Below are positions 4,855 to 6,059 of a stretch of 6,059 nt of DNA, in pieces. The notes under the pieces were generated by a model that did not search any database, was not told the origin of the DNA, and saw nothing but the letters and a program-made list of their open reading frames with translations. The DNA lies in assembly GCA_002392705.1 (NCBI GenBank), contig DGHP01000169.1, positions 361 through 6,419 of the forward strand. The letters run 5' to 3'. The position numbers and the translations under genes were made by a program. The stretch's first letter is position 1. Each line of letters starts with the position of its first letter. This DNA is from Lachnospiraceae bacterium UBA3845. Lineage in GTDB: Bacteria; Bacillota; Clostridia; Lachnospirales; Lachnospiraceae.

Positions 4855-6059
4855 GAAAATCATGGTCATATCTTCTTCGCTGGATCCGCGGCTCGTCGGA
4901 GCGGTGGAGGCTGCAAGGGCGCTCGGTATGGAAACTGTTGCGTGCGTCAGGGAAGAGGATGACGGCTCCCTTGCGCATGCGGACCGGTTCTATTTGGTTG
5001 ATGGTAATAAGACAGAAGAGCTGCTTGAAATTGCAAAAAAAGAAAAAGTAGACGGCGTGCTCGGAACGTGGGACAAATCTGTCCTTTCGGCAGCGATGAT
5101 TGCCCGGGAGCTCGGGCTGCCCGGAAACAGCCCGGACTGCGTGAGAACGCTTATGGATAAAGGTCGATTTCGCTCCCTGCAGAGGGAGGCCGGCGTGTTC
5201 TGTCCCGGGTATTTTGAAACGGACACAAGTGAAGGTCTGGAAGAGAAGTGTGCAAAGCTTCACTTTCCGATTATTGTGAAACCGGCCGTGTGCTCATCTT
5301 CTTTCGGCATGACGAAGCTTTATGACAGGAAAGAGGTCATTTCCGCATTTGAAAAAGCCAGTGCCTATTCCCGAAACGGGGCTGTCTGTGTGGAGGAATT
5401 TATTGAACAGGATTCACTGCGGGTCCTGGAAACTGACGTGTTTCTTGTGGAGGACGATATTCTCTGGGTCGGGGCATGTTGGTGCTACCGGCTGCCGGAA
5501 GAGCCGCTCCGCCCTGTGCTCGATGTGTTTCCCGCTTCTTTGGACAGCCGCGAGGAGGCAGAATTTAAGTCTGCCGTTGGAACTGTGCTCGCGGCATCCG
5601 GAGCCCGGCTCGGCGAATTTAACGTCGAAGGTTTTTTTACGGATGAGGGCAGATTCTTTGTCATAGAAATTAATCCGCGGCCGGCCGGATACTGCTTTCA
5701 GAAGGAACTGAAACTCTTTAGCGGAGTGGATTTTTCAAAACTGCTTGTAACTACTGCTGTCGGGGACCTCTCCTACTGTAAGGAGCTAAGGAGCTCGCAA
5801 AGGCAGAGACGCTGCCTGCTCATGTATGCTGTATTCAGCTTTGCGCCTGGAATCTTTGATCATGTGCATATAGATGATTCTGTCAGGGATTCTCTTATCT
5901 CGTTTGACGCTTTTCCCGGCGGGGAACCGGGCGCTTATATTGAGAGCATTCATGCGGAGAACCGGCCGGTCGGCATTGCGATGTTCGCTTTTTCATCAGA
6001 GGAGGAGCTCTACAGGGTGATGCGGCATATACGTGAGCTTGTGTATGTTGTGCTGAGAT
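4847..6059 (+). CDS. ATP-grasp carboxylate-amine ligase (partial, 3' end outside window)
   Basis: Predicted to activate a carboxylate as an acyl phosphate with ATP and couple it to an amine, forming an amide or peptide bond. 404 codons are visible with no stop before the right edge. The N-terminal pre-ATP-grasp domain (about 1-95) ends at LPGNSPDCVRTLMDKGRFR (91-109), a hallmark of this superfamily. IIVKPA (Lys145) followed by a serine-rich CSSSFGM loop (149-155) would bind the phosphates, and CVEEFI (181-186) would contact adenine. EFNVEGF (257-263) and FVIEINPRPAG (271-281) carry the magnesium- and substrate-binding Glu274, Asn276 and Arg278. About 125 further residues follow, ending with PVGIAMFAFSSEEEL (374-388). 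This resembles the C-terminal lid domain of L-amino-acid ligases of the BacD type. The gene overlaps the cytidylyltransferase by eight bases. Substrates are unknown; the racemase nearby hints at a D-amino acid. Confidence 0.85.
   Translation, partial: MSKKIMVISSSLDPRLVGAVEAARALGMETVACVREEDDGSLAHADRFYLVDGNKTEELLEIAKKEKVDGVLGTWDKSVLSAAMIARELGLPGNSPDCVRTLMDKGRFRSLQREAGVFCPGYFETDTSEGLEEKCAKLHFPIIVKPAVCSSSFGMTKLYDRKEVISAFEKASAYSRNGAVCVEEFIEQDSLRVLETDVFLVEDDILWVGACWCYRLPEEPLRPVLDVFPASLDSREEAEFKSAVGTVLAASGARLGEFNVEGFFTDEGRFFVIEINPRPAGYCFQKELKLFSGVDFSKLLVTTAVGDLSYCKELRSSQRQRRCLLMYAVFSFAPGIFDHVHIDDSVRDSLISFDAFPGGEPGAYIESIHAENRPVGIAMFAFSSEEELYRVMRHIRELVYVVLR

Noticed and set aside
5322..5666. Alternative + strand frame inside the ATP-grasp gene
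   Set aside because: It lies wholly inside the ligase frame, which carries the conserved ATP-grasp motifs on both sides; its own translation shows no family features.
5779..5794. Tandem eight-base repeat TAAGGAGC
   Set aside because: Two short copies inside the ATP-grasp coding frame; too small to indicate a repeat element, and no start codon follows that would make it a ribosome site.
65..6059. Teichoic-acid (tag/tar) locus as the explanation of the window
   Set aside because: Only the TagD-like and glycerophosphotransferase-like genes fit; the racemase, ATP-grasp ligase, methyltransferase and MFS-C39-like protein are not part of known teichoic-acid sets, and no glycosyltransferase or TagGH-type ABC exporter is visible. 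Flanking sequence could reopen this.

Overview
The window looks like part of one bacterial operon from the Bacillota, most likely a Clostridia/Lachnospiraceae-type genome. This is inferred from the near-even base composition, purine-rich GGAGG-like ribosome sites, mixed AGA/AGG/CGG arginine codons, and protein families common in those bacteria. No ribosomal RNA or housekeeping marker is present, so the taxonomic call is soft. Every gene lies on the + strand. The largest gap between genes is about 40 bases, and two junctions are close enough for translational coupling.

Layout, left to right: (1) a short leader holding a near-perfect palindrome and possibly the tail of an upstream gene; (2) a class I SAM-dependent methyltransferase (65-712); (3) a 12-helix major facilitator transporter (716-2389) whose extra C-terminal domain resembles a C39-type cysteine peptidase without its cysteine; (4) a CDP-glycerol glycerophosphotransferase-like enzyme (2432-3703); (5) an Asp/Glu racemase-family protein with both catalytic cysteines (3712-4422); (6) a TagD-like glycerol-3-phosphate cytidylyltransferase (4426-4854); (7) an ATP-grasp carboxylate-amine ligase (4847 to the right edge, cut off).

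The set reads as a compact biosynthesis-plus-export cassette. The cytidylyltransferase would make a CDP-activated alcohol (CDP-glycerol or an analogue), and the glycerophosphotransferase-like enzyme would transfer the phospho-alcohol. The racemase could supply a D-amino acid, the ATP-grasp ligase could form an amide or peptide bond, the methyltransferase could tailor the product, and the transporter could export it. This combination differs from a standard teichoic-acid locus: no TagA/TagB/TagF polymerase set, ABC exporter or glycosyltransferase is visible. It may specify an undescribed small phosphodiester-containing peptide or a cell-surface modification. The families are read directly from motifs; the joint pathway and product are inference.
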